From the NCBI RefSeq assembly GCF_026212465.1, contig NC_080047.1, positions 34,077,007-34,141,006 on the forward strand: DNA of 64,000 bases, written 5' to 3'. Within the stretch, counting starts at the first letter, position 1. Every line of letters begins with the position of its first letter. The notes under the pieces were generated by a model, which saw only the letters and a list, made by a program, of their open reading frames with translations, ran no database searches and was not told the origin of the DNA. Source of the DNA: Amaranthus tricolor (lineage: Eukaryota > Streptophyta > Magnoliopsida > Caryophyllales > Amaranthaceae). The translations under genes and the position numbers were made by a program. This document shows positions 1-10,329 of the stretch, piece after piece.

Positions 1-458
1 TTTGGCCATCCTCCTTTTTAGTTGAATAACTGTCCACCTCCCATTACTCCCACTACTCCCATGATCTTCCACCTTTCCTCTCTGAATTAACTTCCCCCTT
101 CAATATTATAAATAGGGACAACCATCAGAGGGGAAGGGACATATGAAACAGCTTTTCCTAGTATCCTTGCTTACACTACTTCCTCAAGCCTTCCCAACCA
201 CTAGCACTAGAACAAGCAATCTCAATCCCGACCTTCCTTCTTGCATTCCTTCTACAATCTGTCATTCATTAATTTTCGATTTACGTTCTAACTTGAGCGT
301 CGGAGGGGTTTTCCGGGAGATCACCCCCCGGACAAGGCTAACGTTATCTTGCAGGAATTCAGGTCACCTCCTATCATAAGTCGCTTCTCTTGATCACACT
401 TCTACTTGTCTCCAGGTATTTCAAGCGTATCCCACTTCCTCGTTTCATCACCGAAACA
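1..458 (+). repeat. 5' LTR of the Tat element (left end outside window)
   Basis: This segment is the same length as 11947-12404 and differs from it at four positions. It ends in ACA just before the primer-binding site. It contains the element promoter. A small reading frame inside it (143-379) repeats in the other LTR with one codon changed and is not a gene. Confidence 0.95.
107..114 (+). promoter_or_regulatory. TATA box of the LTR promoter
   Basis: TATAAATA followed by GGGACA sits about 350 bp before the LTR end, as expected for an LTR promoter. The same octamer is at 12053-12060 in the 3' LTR. Transcription would start about 30 bp downstream. Confidence 0.7.
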
Positions 459-461
459 GTT

Positions 462-479
462 TGGCGCCGTCTGTGGGGA
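462..479 (+). other. Primer-binding site for minus-strand synthesis
   Basis: TGGCGCCGTCTGTGGGGA begins three bases after the LTR end. It matches the usual plant Ty3/gypsy primer-binding site, complementary to a tRNA 3' end starting TGGCGCC (tRNA-Asp type is my inference). Confidence 0.8.
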
Positions 480-494
480 ACTATACAAAAAGTC

Positions 495-2735
495 ATGGCT
501 CCCAAGAAGAACCCGACTCAAACCGCCACCGTGCATAGCACAGACACAGACACTTCAGCGGGCCACGCTAATAATCAAGCCGTGACTCGCCGTGATCTGG
601 ACATGCTAGCGCGAAATCTCACGGCCGCGTTCTCTGAACAACTCCGCGCCGTCATAAACAATACCCCTACTCAACAACGGGTACTGGAAGACATGGCGAA
701 CCAAATAAAGAACTTAGAGGAACGAATCGAGCCCCGTCAAGAGATACCAAAATCTCATGAATCTCAAGACGGGAACTCGAGGACTTCCCATTCCAGTAGA
801 CGCAATAAAAATAGGCGGGAAAGGTCCAAAACTTACCCGCACCATAGCAAGACAGATACACGAGATGGCGAATCCAAAACCGCCACTCCAGATGCCCGAA
901 CCTTCATAGAGAGCAAAAAGCGAAAGACGTCTGAGAGCGTCCAATCCCTGGTAGATAAAAGAAGGGAGGAAAGGAAAAAGGCACAACTCGCCGGGTCTAG
1001 CCGTCCCCTCACTCCCACCTCCATGCCGCGGAATGAGGACGACAAGAGTGTCCTTCCCGAAGAGCCAATATCATTAGTCTCTCCCCTGGCCAGAGAGATA
1101 CTGAATACTCCCAATCCCGGGAAAATAAAGGTACCAAACATGGCTGCTTTCGATGGCACATCATGTCCGCAGGAACATTTGACGGCATATAAGAATCTTA
1201 TGTTGTTGTACACCACCAACTCATCGTTATGGTGTAAGTTCTTTCCAACTACTCTTACAGGAGTAGCTTTGACATGGTACACCTCCCTTCCCGGAGGAAG
1301 CATCCACAACTTTGCCCAACTAGAGGGCAAGTTCTTAGGCCACTTCATAGCCTCAAGAAGGCAGGAGAAATCAAACTTCCACCTGCTTAGTGTCACTCAA
1401 TTGGAAGGAGAATCCATATCCTCATATCTTAAGAAGTTCCATGAGGCAGTGCTGGAAGTGACTGATTTTGAGGAGTCGGTTGCCTTGAACGCCCTAATCA
1501 ACGGAATGAAGGCCCAACGGCTGAAGTTCCAGTTGGTTGAAAGTCAAGTAAAGACGTATGCAGAGGCCATGAAACAATGCCAAAGTTATGTCACGGCGTC
1601 AGAGGTATGTCAAGCACATGATCCAAAAAGGCGAAAATTTGAGAAAAAAGATGATGGGCCCCCCCGTCAATCCTCACGAAGCAGGGAGGAGCATTCTTCG
1701 AGGAGAGAGAAGATTTACATGCCGCGTCGTCCTACGCCGCCGTCTGATATGGGACCTCCACGAGCTCGACCCGTATATGTTACAGAAGGAGAAACTAGGA
1801 CACGGAATCTGGGAGATGGAGGAAACGACCCCTTATTCAATCGAAACAGGAGGGACATTTTCTTCGCTGTTCGAGATCAATTGCCAGCTCCACCTCCAGT
1901 TACCACCCCCTCTGATAGGCGCAACTATAATCTGTGGTGTGATTATCACAAAGAGCACGGCCATACTCTGGCACAATGTCGCGAACTAAAGCGCATCTTG
2001 CATCAGTTGGCTAATGAGGGAAAACTGTCCAGGTTCCTCAACAGGAGAGATTATGATGCTGGAAGAGAAGGGGAAAGGAGGCCATGGCAACAGAAACGCC
2101 GATCCCCCAAGCCAAACGAAGCAAGACGCGAAAGTTCCGACACTCAAGGAACGATCAACATGATTTTTGGGGGATACACTGAGGAATATCCCACTATCCG
2201 CGCGGCAAAAAACAGCGTCCACACTTTGCTGAAAGGACCTCCCATGGCCACATCTAAGGGACCGGTCATGAAATTCGATGCCACGACCTCCCAACCGCTG
2301 CAACAACCCCATACCGATCCCCTGGTGGTCTCTCTCAAAATTGGGCAAATGAAAGTCAGACGGGTGCTGGTAGATACGGGAAGCACGGCTGATCTTATTA
2401 CAATGGAGTGCTTAAGAAAAATGAAGTTCGAGGAAAAGCACTTACAACCCCTAGACAAACCACTGATTGGGTTTGGAGGGAGTCAGGTCATTCCGTTGGG
2501 CACGATCATTCTCCCCGTACGGGTAGGGGAAAGAAGTGAAAGCCGGACCATGCCCATACGGTTCACAGTGGTAGATCTCGACTTCCCCTACAATGCTATC
2601 ATGGGGCTCCCACTCATTAATAAGATCAAGGCTGCAATCTTTCCCCATCAACTCTTGCTGCAGTTCGAGACAGATAATGGAAAAGTTGGCATTCTCAAGG
2701 GAGACCAAGTGACGGCTATGTCCCAGCTGTCATGA
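495..2735 (+). CDS. Tat retrotransposon Gag-protease polyprotein
   Basis: Gag forms the virus-like particle and the fused aspartic protease processes the polyprotein. I chose the ATG at 495 (MAPKKNPTQ), because the open frame upstream has no ATG and runs into the LTR; this gives 746 residues. A charged, Lys/Arg-rich N-terminal third is followed by a retrotransposon gag domain (LTWYTSLPGGSI to about LNALINGMK, nt 1265-1510). A Cys/His-rich zinc-knuckle-like segment with WCDYHKEHGH lies near nt 1935. The protease has its catalytic DTGS at nt 2373 (Asp about residue 627). The frame is intact. Its TGA overlaps the ATG of pol as ATGA, which puts pol in the -1 frame. The gene is expressed from the LTR promoter. 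Confidence 0.93.
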   Translation: MAPKKNPTQTATVHSTDTDTSAGHANNQAVTRRDLDMLARNLTAAFSEQLRAVINNTPTQQRVLEDMANQIKNLEERIEPRQEIPKSHESQDGNSRTSHSSRRNKNRRERSKTYPHHSKTDTRDGESKTATPDARTFIESKKRKTSESVQSLVDKRREERKKAQLAGSSRPLTPTSMPRNEDDKSVLPEEPISLVSPLAREILNTPNPGKIKVPNMAAFDGTSCPQEHLTAYKNLMLLYTTNSSLWCKFFPTTLTGVALTWYTSLPGGSIHNFAQLEGKFLGHFIASRRQEKSNFHLLSVTQLEGESISSYLKKFHEAVLEVTDFEESVALNALINGMKAQRLKFQLVESQVKTYAEAMKQCQSYVTASEVCQAHDPKRRKFEKKDDGPPRQSSRSREEHSSRREKIYMPRRPTPPSDMGPPRARPVYVTEGETRTRNLGDGGNDPLFNRNRRDIFFAVRDQLPAPPPVTTPSDRRNYNLWCDYHKEHGHTLAQCRELKRILHQLANEGKLSRFLNRRDYDAGREGERRPWQQKRRSPKPNEARRESSDTQGTINMIFGGYTEEYPTIRAAKNSVHTLLKGPPMATSKGPVMKFDATTSQPLQQPHTDPLVVSLKIGQMKVRRVLVDTGSTADLITMECLRKMKFEEKHLQPLDKPLIGFGGSQVIPLGTIILPVRVGERSESRTMPIRFTVVDLDFPYNAIMGLPLINKIKAAIFPHQLLLQFETDNGKVGILKGDQVTAMSQLS

Positions 2736-5700
2736 GCGTGTACATGGAAAATCTCAGCACGCATGAAAGGCCTCGCCCCATAGAACGATACGAGGAAGTA
2801 GACATGTTCGAGGGGAAACAGATCAAGGTAGGGAAAGATCTTCCTAGCACGGTCAAACAGGACATAGTGGCCACCATTGCTGAGTTCCGCGACGTCTTTG
2901 CTTTTTGCACGGAAGAAATGCCTGGCATCCCTACCAGTGTCGCGTGTCATAAACTTGACATCAAACCAGGCTATAAACCCATAAAACAAAAGCTACGACA
3001 TCAAGGAAGAGAGCGGACTGAGGCCGCCAAAGAGGAAGTCGAGAAGTTGTTGAGAGCCGGATTTATTAAAGAATGCAAGTATTCTGAGTGGTTATCCAAC
3101 GTTGTCCTGGTGAAAAAACCAAATGGCAAGTGGAGGATGTGCGTCGACTTCACGGACCTGAATAAGGCGTGCCCTAAAGACGATTACCCACTTCCAAAGA
3201 TAGATCGTCTGGTGGATTCTACAGCAGGCCATGCATTATTAAGCTTCATGGATGCCAATGCCGGCTATCATCAGATTCCGTTGGCAATTGAAGACCAACC
3301 TCACACGGCCTTCATTACCAGCATGGGAGTCTATTGCTACAAGGTTATGCCCTTCGGATTAAAAAACGCGGGGGCAACTTATCAAAGGATGGTCAACAAG
3401 GTTTTCCAATCTCAGATTGGACGGAATTTAGAAGTATATGTAGACGACATGATCACAAAAAGCAAACAAGCAAGTCAGCACGCCGCAGACTTACGAGAGA
3501 CGTTCCTTACCCTTCGAAAGCACCAAATGAAACTCAATCCTGACAAGTGTGTGTTCGGAGTTACCGGAGGGAAATGCCTGGGCTTCCTGGTAGACGAGCG
3601 AGGCATTGAGGCAAATCCCGATAAAATCCGGGCTATACAAAACATGAGATCTCCCACCTCAGTAAAAGAAGTACAAAAGCTCACGGGGTGCCTGGCTGCT
3701 CTTGGAAGATTTCTTTCCAAGTCCGCGGATAAATGTTTACCCTTCTTTAAAACAATAAAACAACAGAAGTTCGAGTGGACAGCTGAAGCAGAAGAGTCCT
3801 TCCGCCAACTTAAAGAGCACCTGTCCACCTTGCCAAAACTAGTTTCGCCCATCAAAGGGGAGAAGCTAGTCCTATATGTCTCTGTCTCCGAATATTCGTT
3901 ATCCGGAGTACTGGTTGCGGAAAGAGAAAAGAAACAGCTTCCTATATACTACATAAGTCATGCATTCCGTGGCTCGGAGGGAAACTACGGTGAAGTCGAA
4001 AAAGTCATATTCGCAATCATCATGGCAAGCAGGAAATTGAAGCCCTACTTTCAATCCCACCAGATCATCGTCCGGACTGATCAACCTTTGAAAAAGATTC
4101 TGGAAGGGAAAAACAAGTCAAGCCGCGTCACAGATTGGGCAAACCAGCTGGCGGATTTCGGCATCGAATATGAGCCTCGAACGGCAATCAAAGCCCAAGC
4201 TCTGGCTGACTTCATTGCTGAAAGCACTCTCCCCTATCATCCTGAACCCAATCAGGAATGGAAGTTGTATGTAGATGGGTCCTCTACCCAATCAGCAAGT
4301 GGTGCTGGACTCCTCATTGTGTCTTCCGCCGGGGTCCGTATGGAAAGGGCGGTCAGGTTCGAGTTCGCAGCATCCAACAACGAAGCCGAATATGAAGCAT
4401 TATTGATGGGACTGAGAATTTGCTACGAAACGGGAGCCAAAAAATTATCCGCCTTCTCCGACTCCCAATTGATTGTTGGACAAGTGAACGGGGAATTCGA
4501 AGCTAAAGATGACAGCATGAAAATGTACCTGCAGCAAGTAAGGGAATTTGTTCAAAAATTCGACAAGTTCACGTTGGAGCACATTCCAAGATCCCAGAAC
4601 GCCCAAGCTGATTCCTTGGCCAAGCTTGCCAGCTCAGCAGAAACATCCGCGGCTCGAGATATAATCTGGGAAGTACTTCCTAACCCCAGCATCAACTTCA
4701 TGGTCGATACCATCGACAGATCAGAAACATGGATGGAGCCATACATCGAATATTTGCGGAGTCAGACGCTTCCCCAAGATGAATGTCAGGCCAAAATGCT
4801 CCGGAAGAAAGCCAGATGGTTCGAACTCCACGAAGGAATGCTCTACAAGAAGTCATATACACACCCCCTCCTGAAATGCGTATCCCCTGAAGAAGGAAAC
4901 TATATCCTCCGCGAAATACACGAAGGGGGATGCGGTATACACCAAGGAGTACGGACTGTCATTGGGAAAGTCCTTAGAAGTGGATATTATTGGCCCTCAC
5001 TCCGAGAAGACGCGGAGTATTTGATCAAAAGATGTCCTGAATGTCAGTACCACTCAAAGATAGGAAGGAAGTCATCTAATTACTTGACCGCCATGCAAGC
5101 CGTCCTGCCTTTCGACAGATGGGGCATGGACCTCCTTGGTCCCTTCCCTCCGGCAAAAGGGCAACGCAAATTCATCATTGTGGCCATTGATTATTTCACA
5201 AAGTATGTGGAAGCGGAAGCCCTTAGTTCAATCACGGACAAACAAGTCTGTCAGTTTATATGGAGGAATATCATCACAAGGTACGGCATCCCCCGGGTGA
5301 TCGTAACAGATAATGGAAGGCAATTCGTCAACAAGAACACCATCGAGTACTGCAACAAGTTTAACATCCAAATCAGATTCAGTTCAGTATCCAGGCCGCA
5401 AACTAATGGTCAAGTAGAATCCGCAAACAAAGAGATCCTGAATGGCATTAAGAAGAAGATAGAGGGGGTCAAAGGTAATTGGGATGAAGAACTACCAGGC
5501 GTCTTATGGGCAAGTCGAACGACCATCAAGGACGCAACGGGGCATACACCTTTCTCTTTAGTATACGGATCTGAAGCCGTGCTCCCAGTCGAAATAGGCG
5601 TACCCTCTACAAGGGTCACCTACTACTCACACGACGAAAATGAGGAAGGAAAAAGAGTAAACTTAGATCTGCTGCCAGAGACAAGAGGAAACGCAATGCT

Positions 5701-5965
5701 GAGATCAATAGCACAAAAACAAAAGATGATCCGTAGCTTTAACCGTCATGTCAAAACCAGACGTATTCAAATTGGTGATTTAGTCCTCCGAAAAGTAGAA
5801 GCTACGGGAAAGATCGTGGAGAAAGGAAAGTTAGGGGCCAACTGGGACGGACCTTTCAGAGTCACCCAAATCGTCAAACCAGGAACTTTCGAACTAGAAG
5901 ACATGAAAGGAAAAAAACTACCCCGTCCATGGAATGGAGACCACTTAAAGAAATTCTTCATTTAA
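2732..5965 (+). CDS. Tat retrotransposon Pol: RT, RNase H, second RNase H, integrase
   Basis: Pol copies the element RNA into DNA and inserts it. The frame is intact, 1077 residues. Domains in order: reverse transcriptase with the YVDD catalytic motif at about residues 236-239; a first RNase H at roughly 385-505; a second, archaeal-type RNase H starting near residue 510 (LYVDGSS, later the SNNEAEYEAL motif); the integrase zinc finger with paired His and Cys residues near 725-775; and the integrase core with Asp about 799 (MDLLGP), Asp about 860 (TDNGRQF) and Glu about 896 (NGQVESANKE). The C-terminal PRPWNGDHLKKFF closes it. The second RNase H is the hallmark of Tat elements. The -1 frame is open only from 2678, so Pol is reached either by reinitiation at ATGA or by frameshifting inside 2678-2735. 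Confidence 0.95.
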   Translation: MSVYMENLSTHERPRPIERYEEVDMFEGKQIKVGKDLPSTVKQDIVATIAEFRDVFAFCTEEMPGIPTSVACHKLDIKPGYKPIKQKLRHQGRERTEAAKEEVEKLLRAGFIKECKYSEWLSNVVLVKKPNGKWRMCVDFTDLNKACPKDDYPLPKIDRLVDSTAGHALLSFMDANAGYHQIPLAIEDQPHTAFITSMGVYCYKVMPFGLKNAGATYQRMVNKVFQSQIGRNLEVYVDDMITKSKQASQHAADLRETFLTLRKHQMKLNPDKCVFGVTGGKCLGFLVDERGIEANPDKIRAIQNMRSPTSVKEVQKLTGCLAALGRFLSKSADKCLPFFKTIKQQKFEWTAEAEESFRQLKEHLSTLPKLVSPIKGEKLVLYVSVSEYSLSGVLVAEREKKQLPIYYISHAFRGSEGNYGEVEKVIFAIIMASRKLKPYFQSHQIIVRTDQPLKKILEGKNKSSRVTDWANQLADFGIEYEPRTAIKAQALADFIAESTLPYHPEPNQEWKLYVDGSSTQSASGAGLLIVSSAGVRMERAVRFEFAASNNEAEYEALLMGLRICYETGAKKLSAFSDSQLIVGQVNGEFEAKDDSMKMYLQQVREFVQKFDKFTLEHIPRSQNAQADSLAKLASSAETSAARDIIWEVLPNPSINFMVDTIDRSETWMEPYIEYLRSQTLPQDECQAKMLRKKARWFELHEGMLYKKSYTHPLLKCVSPEEGNYILREIHEGGCGIHQGVRTVIGKVLRSGYYWPSLREDAEYLIKRCPECQYHSKIGRKSSNYLTAMQAVLPFDRWGMDLLGPFPPAKGQRKFIIVAIDYFTKYVEAEALSSITDKQVCQFIWRNIITRYGIPRVIVTDNGRQFVNKNTIEYCNKFNIQIRFSSVSRPQTNGQVESANKEILNGIKKKIEGVKGNWDEELPGVLWASRTTIKDATGHTPFSLVYGSEAVLPVEIGVPSTRVTYYSHDENEEGKRVNLDLLPETRGNAMLRSIAQKQKMIRSFNRHVKTRRIQIGDLVLRKVEATGKIVEKGKLGANWDGPFRVTQIVKPGTFELEDMKGKKLPRPWNGDHLKKFFI

Positions 5966-6925
5966 TAAAATTTGCAAGGGGCAATCAGTTACTAGTTACT
6001 AGTATCAGTGTTAGCAACATCAATCCGCGACTACAGTCCTTCCGCAACATAATTGCGTTGTAATTCAAAATTACTTTAATCATCGCTTGTATCCTTAACA
6101 ATCATTAATAAACAGGTTCTATTTTCAGATTGTCCGGCTCTTATGTTCGCAAATGTTTGGTAAAATTCTTTTGCAAATCTTATTAAATCAATAATATCCA
6201 TAAGTCGGACCCTTGAGAGGGGGCCCATCATCAAATCATTTTGTCACTAACGAACTTGCTATAATTCGGACCCTTAGAATAGGGTTCCAAAACCAAAAAT
6301 CATTTGAAGCATTCACCATCTGTTCGTAGCATCGATAAGTCGGACCCCCAGTTTGGGGTCCCCTTGAGTTCAAAATATTCTAAGTTTCTCACGATGATGT
6401 TTCCCAACCGGGACATCGATAAGTCGGACCCCCAGTTTGGGGTCCCTAGAGTTCAAAACATTCCAAGTTTTTCACAATGATGTTTCCCAACCGGGACATC
6501 GATAAGTCGGACCCCCAGTTTGGGGTCCCTATTGTTCAAAATATTCTAAGTTTTTTACTATGACGCTACCCAACCGAGACATCGATAAGTCGGACCCCCA
6601 GTTTGGGGTCCTTGAGTTCAAAAGAAAATCCCAGGTCTCCCACTAAGGTAACCCGCAGCCGGGACATCTACAAGTCGGACCCCCTTACTGGGGTCTAAAG
6701 GCTGAAAATATTTCAAGTACAAATTTCCTTGATGACGTCTGCGCGTGACATCGAAAAATCAGCGTTCTCCAAGTATTATTCCGCAGCCTCAAAAGAGAGA
6801 AGCCACGGCTCAACGTATAAAAGCATGGATACCACGAATAAACTCCATAATCAGGAATATATACATCAAATATTCAAAATACAGAGTTGAATGTTTACAA
6901 AAATCAAAATTACAAAATTGCAAGA
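5966..6925 (+). other. 3' non-coding region of the Tat element, left of the antisense gene
   Basis: There is no sense gene here. The segment carries imperfect copies of a motif containing AAGTCGGACCC from about 6203 on, then a regular tandem array (6331-6745). It ends where the antisense gene terminates. Confidence 0.8.
6331..6745 (+). repeat. 83-84 bp tandem repeat with a hairpin core
   Basis: Five copies start at 6331, 6415, 6498, 6581 and 6665. Each begins ATCGATAAGTCGGACCCCC or a close variant. The first four contain GGACCCC, CAGTTT, GGGGTCC, a 7-bp inverted repeat with a 6-base loop (first copy 6342-6361). Less exact copies precede the array at about 6203 and 6262. Confidence 0.9.
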
Positions 6926-9924
6926 TCATACATCCGCCAAAAAAGCCTCGACGTCTTGATCCGGCGGCAGAGGAGGCTCGATCCTTCCCTCTTCAAGACT
7001 GGGGGTGAAGCTTACATAATCTTCAACGTTAAACGGCTCCACCCCGATCTCGGACAGCTCTCGGGACAAGCCCTGGAGGTTCCTACCTTCGTCAATAATA
7101 AGATTCGATAAATCAAGGCACAAAACCTCCAGGTTGGAGAGCGTCAAGTTTTCCGGGACATCTGACGCCGGAGGAGAAGAGAGAGCCAGCTGATCCAAGT
7201 CTAGGCATAGAGCCTCCCTCTCAGCCTCAGCATTCATCTTTTCGGACCAGGCTCTCCTTTCATCCGCATCCCAAGCAGCGTCGACCAGTACCGCCGACTC
7301 CCCGTCCAAGACAGGAGCAAGGTTGGACAAGGCTTCACTTCCCTTCTGATCAGCAGTTTGCTGAAGAGATGTAAAGTCCATGCCCAACTCTGCGGCAGCC
7401 AAACGATACTTTTTGTCGCTGATCAGGGTTCCGGCTCTCACCATCTCCGCCGTCAGATCTCCAAGGAACTTCGACGCTTTCGGCTCATCCGAAAGAAGCC
7501 AATCTCGAGCCATCCGGGCCTTCCTGGTTAGACACAATTTATACACTTTGGCCACGGATAGAATCATCTTGAAATGGGCTGAATCAGTCGATACTTGCTG
7601 CATAAGTTGCTGGTTCTAATGAACGAGCTTGGCATGGGTATCCATCAGCAAGCCGACTTCATGGCCGAGGCTCGCAGACCAGGTGGAAGCAGCATCTAAG
7701 TTCTCGATGGTCTGGTCCAGCTGCTTCCTTGCCCTTTCCCGCCATTGTTCGGTCCTGACCAAGCGCTCTTTCAGCTCGGAACACTTGGCCAGTTTCTCTT
7801 TTAGGCCCGGCAGGTCCTCCCGCAATTTTGATATCTCGTCATTCAGCTCCTCACAGCGGGAGGTAAGGGCGGCAATGGTTTCCTGGTCCGCGGCACTTTG
7901 ACGGTTTGCGTCGAGCTCGAAAGCCAACCGTATGAATGCCTGCAAAGAAACGACAAGGGATGAAGTCCGGAGACCAAGTAATAACACTACTAAGCATAAA
8001 AGAGTAATTACCTCTGCCGCCGAAGCTTGTGCCTGACGCACTCTGTCACGGGGGGCATGGATTCTAGTAGGTCGACGTCCACCTTGCTGATTAAGTTGGA
8101 CGTCGCCCTGTTAAAACGAACAACTAAGCCCTTATGCCCCAACTCCGGAAAGGGTGTCTCGTGTCGAAAAGGAAAAACTTCCCGACGACGATAAACCTCC
8201 GCGAATTGTGATGAGGGAGCCGCGGAAGACTCCCCCACCTTCTCCTTCTCCTTCTTTGAAGATGGCCGTAGAGAGTCCGAAGGGGGAGACGCCTCCTCCT
8301 CAACCGACCCTATGCGGAGAGGTACGGCCGTAGGGATCGCACCCACAGAGGGCCGCTTGGCCGAGCTCTCCTTGCGGGAAGAAGAATCCCGCTTCCTCTT
8401 CTTCTTCCCACTCTTTTTCACCCCCCTTGTCTGTGGAGGAATCACCCTCTCAGATTCATCGGGGATGTGAACTTGTTTTCTCTCTTCGAGAAGTCGGAGA
8501 GCCTCTTGCTCTGAGGGCACGTCCTCCAGACCCTTCTCTACAGTCGCCGAGTCCTACAAAAGAAAAAGTTAGGAAGAATCAACAGGGATCTTTCATAACA
8601 AAGAATTTTGTGAAGTTATACCTTCGGAGGAAGGGGAAGAGGCTTATCCTCGGGTCGTTGTATGGCCCCTTGAGCAAGTCTTAGAACGCTGAATTTCTTC
8701 ATCAGCTCCGGACTCTTTGCTCGAAGATTCTCCTTGGCTATCCCTGTAAAAATCGCGAGTTAGAAGCAGTTAAACATATCATAGGAAAGAAAAGGAAGAA
8801 ACCCGGCCATTCTTACTCCGATCGATAGCCAAGCTGATGCCGAATGATGAGAGGAGGTTCTCGTTCTCCAACTCAGGGCGACCAGGTATCCAATTAAGTT
8901 GGACGTTCATTGGTTTCCTTCCCAACTGAACGTCCATCTTTGCGTACTCTATGATCACCGCGTCACTAAAAGAACACTGCGGGATCCCATTATTAAAACC
9001 CGTGAGGTTGGGTTTAATGTCAAAAGAGGTCTTGATGTTCCATCCCTCTGAATTATACAAAAATGCAAATTTCGTCCTATACCCCTTCTGGTTATCGGGG
9101 AGGTCTTGGACTATCTTCAGTCCTCGACGGTGTGTAAAAGTAATCCAGCCACAGCCGTATGATTGCGAATTACATAGGCGGGCTCTAAATATGTATCTAA
9201 AAGCTGTGAGTGTTGGTGGCACGGCCAAAACTTTGCATAGGATCAAAAAGGCCACCATACAACCCCAGGCATTTGGGTATAACTCGGGCACTGAAATGTT
9301 CAAAAACTCTAACACCTCCCTAAAAAACGGGTGAAGAGGAAATCTGAGCCCTAATTCAAAAGAAGGAAAGTATACTGCTATACAATGTGGGGGAGGAAAC
9401 CTAACGGTGTCATAATTCCCCGGGGTAATAATGTTTATATTATCCTTCAAACCCCACTTTTGAGAGATGGCCTCCCGGCGGTTGTCTAGATCCCTTTTGG
9501 TCTGTAAATCGATGAAGTAATTTAGGGGCCCGCCGTTTGGAATGTAGAATGGAGGAGGAACTGGCGCTGCACTCTCCCTTCCGGAAGACTCGGCTGATCC
9601 TTCAAAGTTTTCCATATCTACATACAATAACCCTTCTAGGTCAGGATTTATTCGCGGCAAGTAATTTGGAAAGAAAGCAACGCTCACTTCCCAAGGAGCA
9701 GTTTTTATAATTTCCGGAGGGTATATAGGGGATACAGACGACTCATCCCCATCTTTTATTGGTTCATAATGAGGGGTAATTCTCACCGAACTACTTTCAT
9801 CCGAGTCATTCATTGGTAACCCCTTTTTATTAAGACGCCTAGGTACTATCAAAAGAGTTTCCGGCAAGTTAGTAGGGTTGGTGTCTGAGTTAGCTATAGT
9901 CTCTTGAGTAGCCGCGACGTCCAT
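6926..9924 (-). pseudogene. Spliced antisense gene of the Tat element (Transposase_28 type), broken
   Basis: The role of this family in the element is not established. The ATG is at 9924. Exon 1 (9924-8817) carries the conserved block with LRFPLHPFFREVLEFLNIS and YPNAWGCM, typical of the Pfam family Putative gypsy type transposon (PF04195). Good GT-AG junctions give exon 2 at 8744-8623 and exon 3 from 8553; both keep frame. Exon 3 encodes a Lys/Arg- and Ser-rich basic stretch. The next junctions (donor 8011/8010, acceptor ending 7940) do not keep frame, so a one-base lesion or another splice site is present. Exon 4 (7939-6926) encodes a coiled coil and contains an in-frame TAG at 7618-7616. 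I therefore call this copy broken. It has its own TATA box upstream. Confidence 0.8.
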
Positions 9925-10261
9925 GTTAAAAATAAAGTAGTAGTCGAAACTTGTAAAGAATAGAGACTAAATTCATAAACAAATTCAAAGTTCTAGGCTA
10001 ACATTCAAGAACAGTTTGAAGAATAACTTGAAGAAATTCGAAAAATCTGGGAAAAGTTTGAATACCTTGAAGAAATTTGATGATTTGTCAGAAATTTGAT
10101 GAAGATCTGTTAGAAACTTTGAAGATCTTCAAAAGATTTGTCAGAAGTATTGAAGAAGGGATGAAGATTGTCCGAGCGTTTCTCTACTTTCTCTTTCTCG
10201 CAATTGGAAGATTTGAAGAAGTTAATGAAGATTAGGTGAAATGGAACTATTCCAACTACCC

Positions 10262-10269
10262 TATTTATA
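10262..10269 (-). promoter_or_regulatory. TATA box of the antisense gene
   Basis: On the minus strand the sequence reads CTATAAATAGGG, about 340 bp before the ATG at 9924. This spacing fits a start site near 10235 and a leader of about 310 bases. It is a predicted promoter independent of the LTR. Confidence 0.65.
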
Positions 10270-10329
10270 GCAGCAATAAATGCTTCACTTGGGACTTGAG
10301 CATTCGAACGAAAGGATGGAATTCCGGAG

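Noticed and set aside
143..379. 78-codon ORF in the 5' LTR, with a 70-codon version at 12113-12325
   Set aside because: It lies in the LTR downstream of the TATA box and the start is changed in the other LTR; no family resemblance. Treated as leader sequence.
6331..6745. CRISPR-like array
   Set aside because: Regular 83-bp period, but the whole unit repeats rather than repeat plus unique spacers, and this is plant DNA inside a retrotransposon.
6926..9924. Antisense gene as an independent host gene
   Set aside because: It lies inside the LTR boundaries and exon 1 matches a family known from Tat elements.
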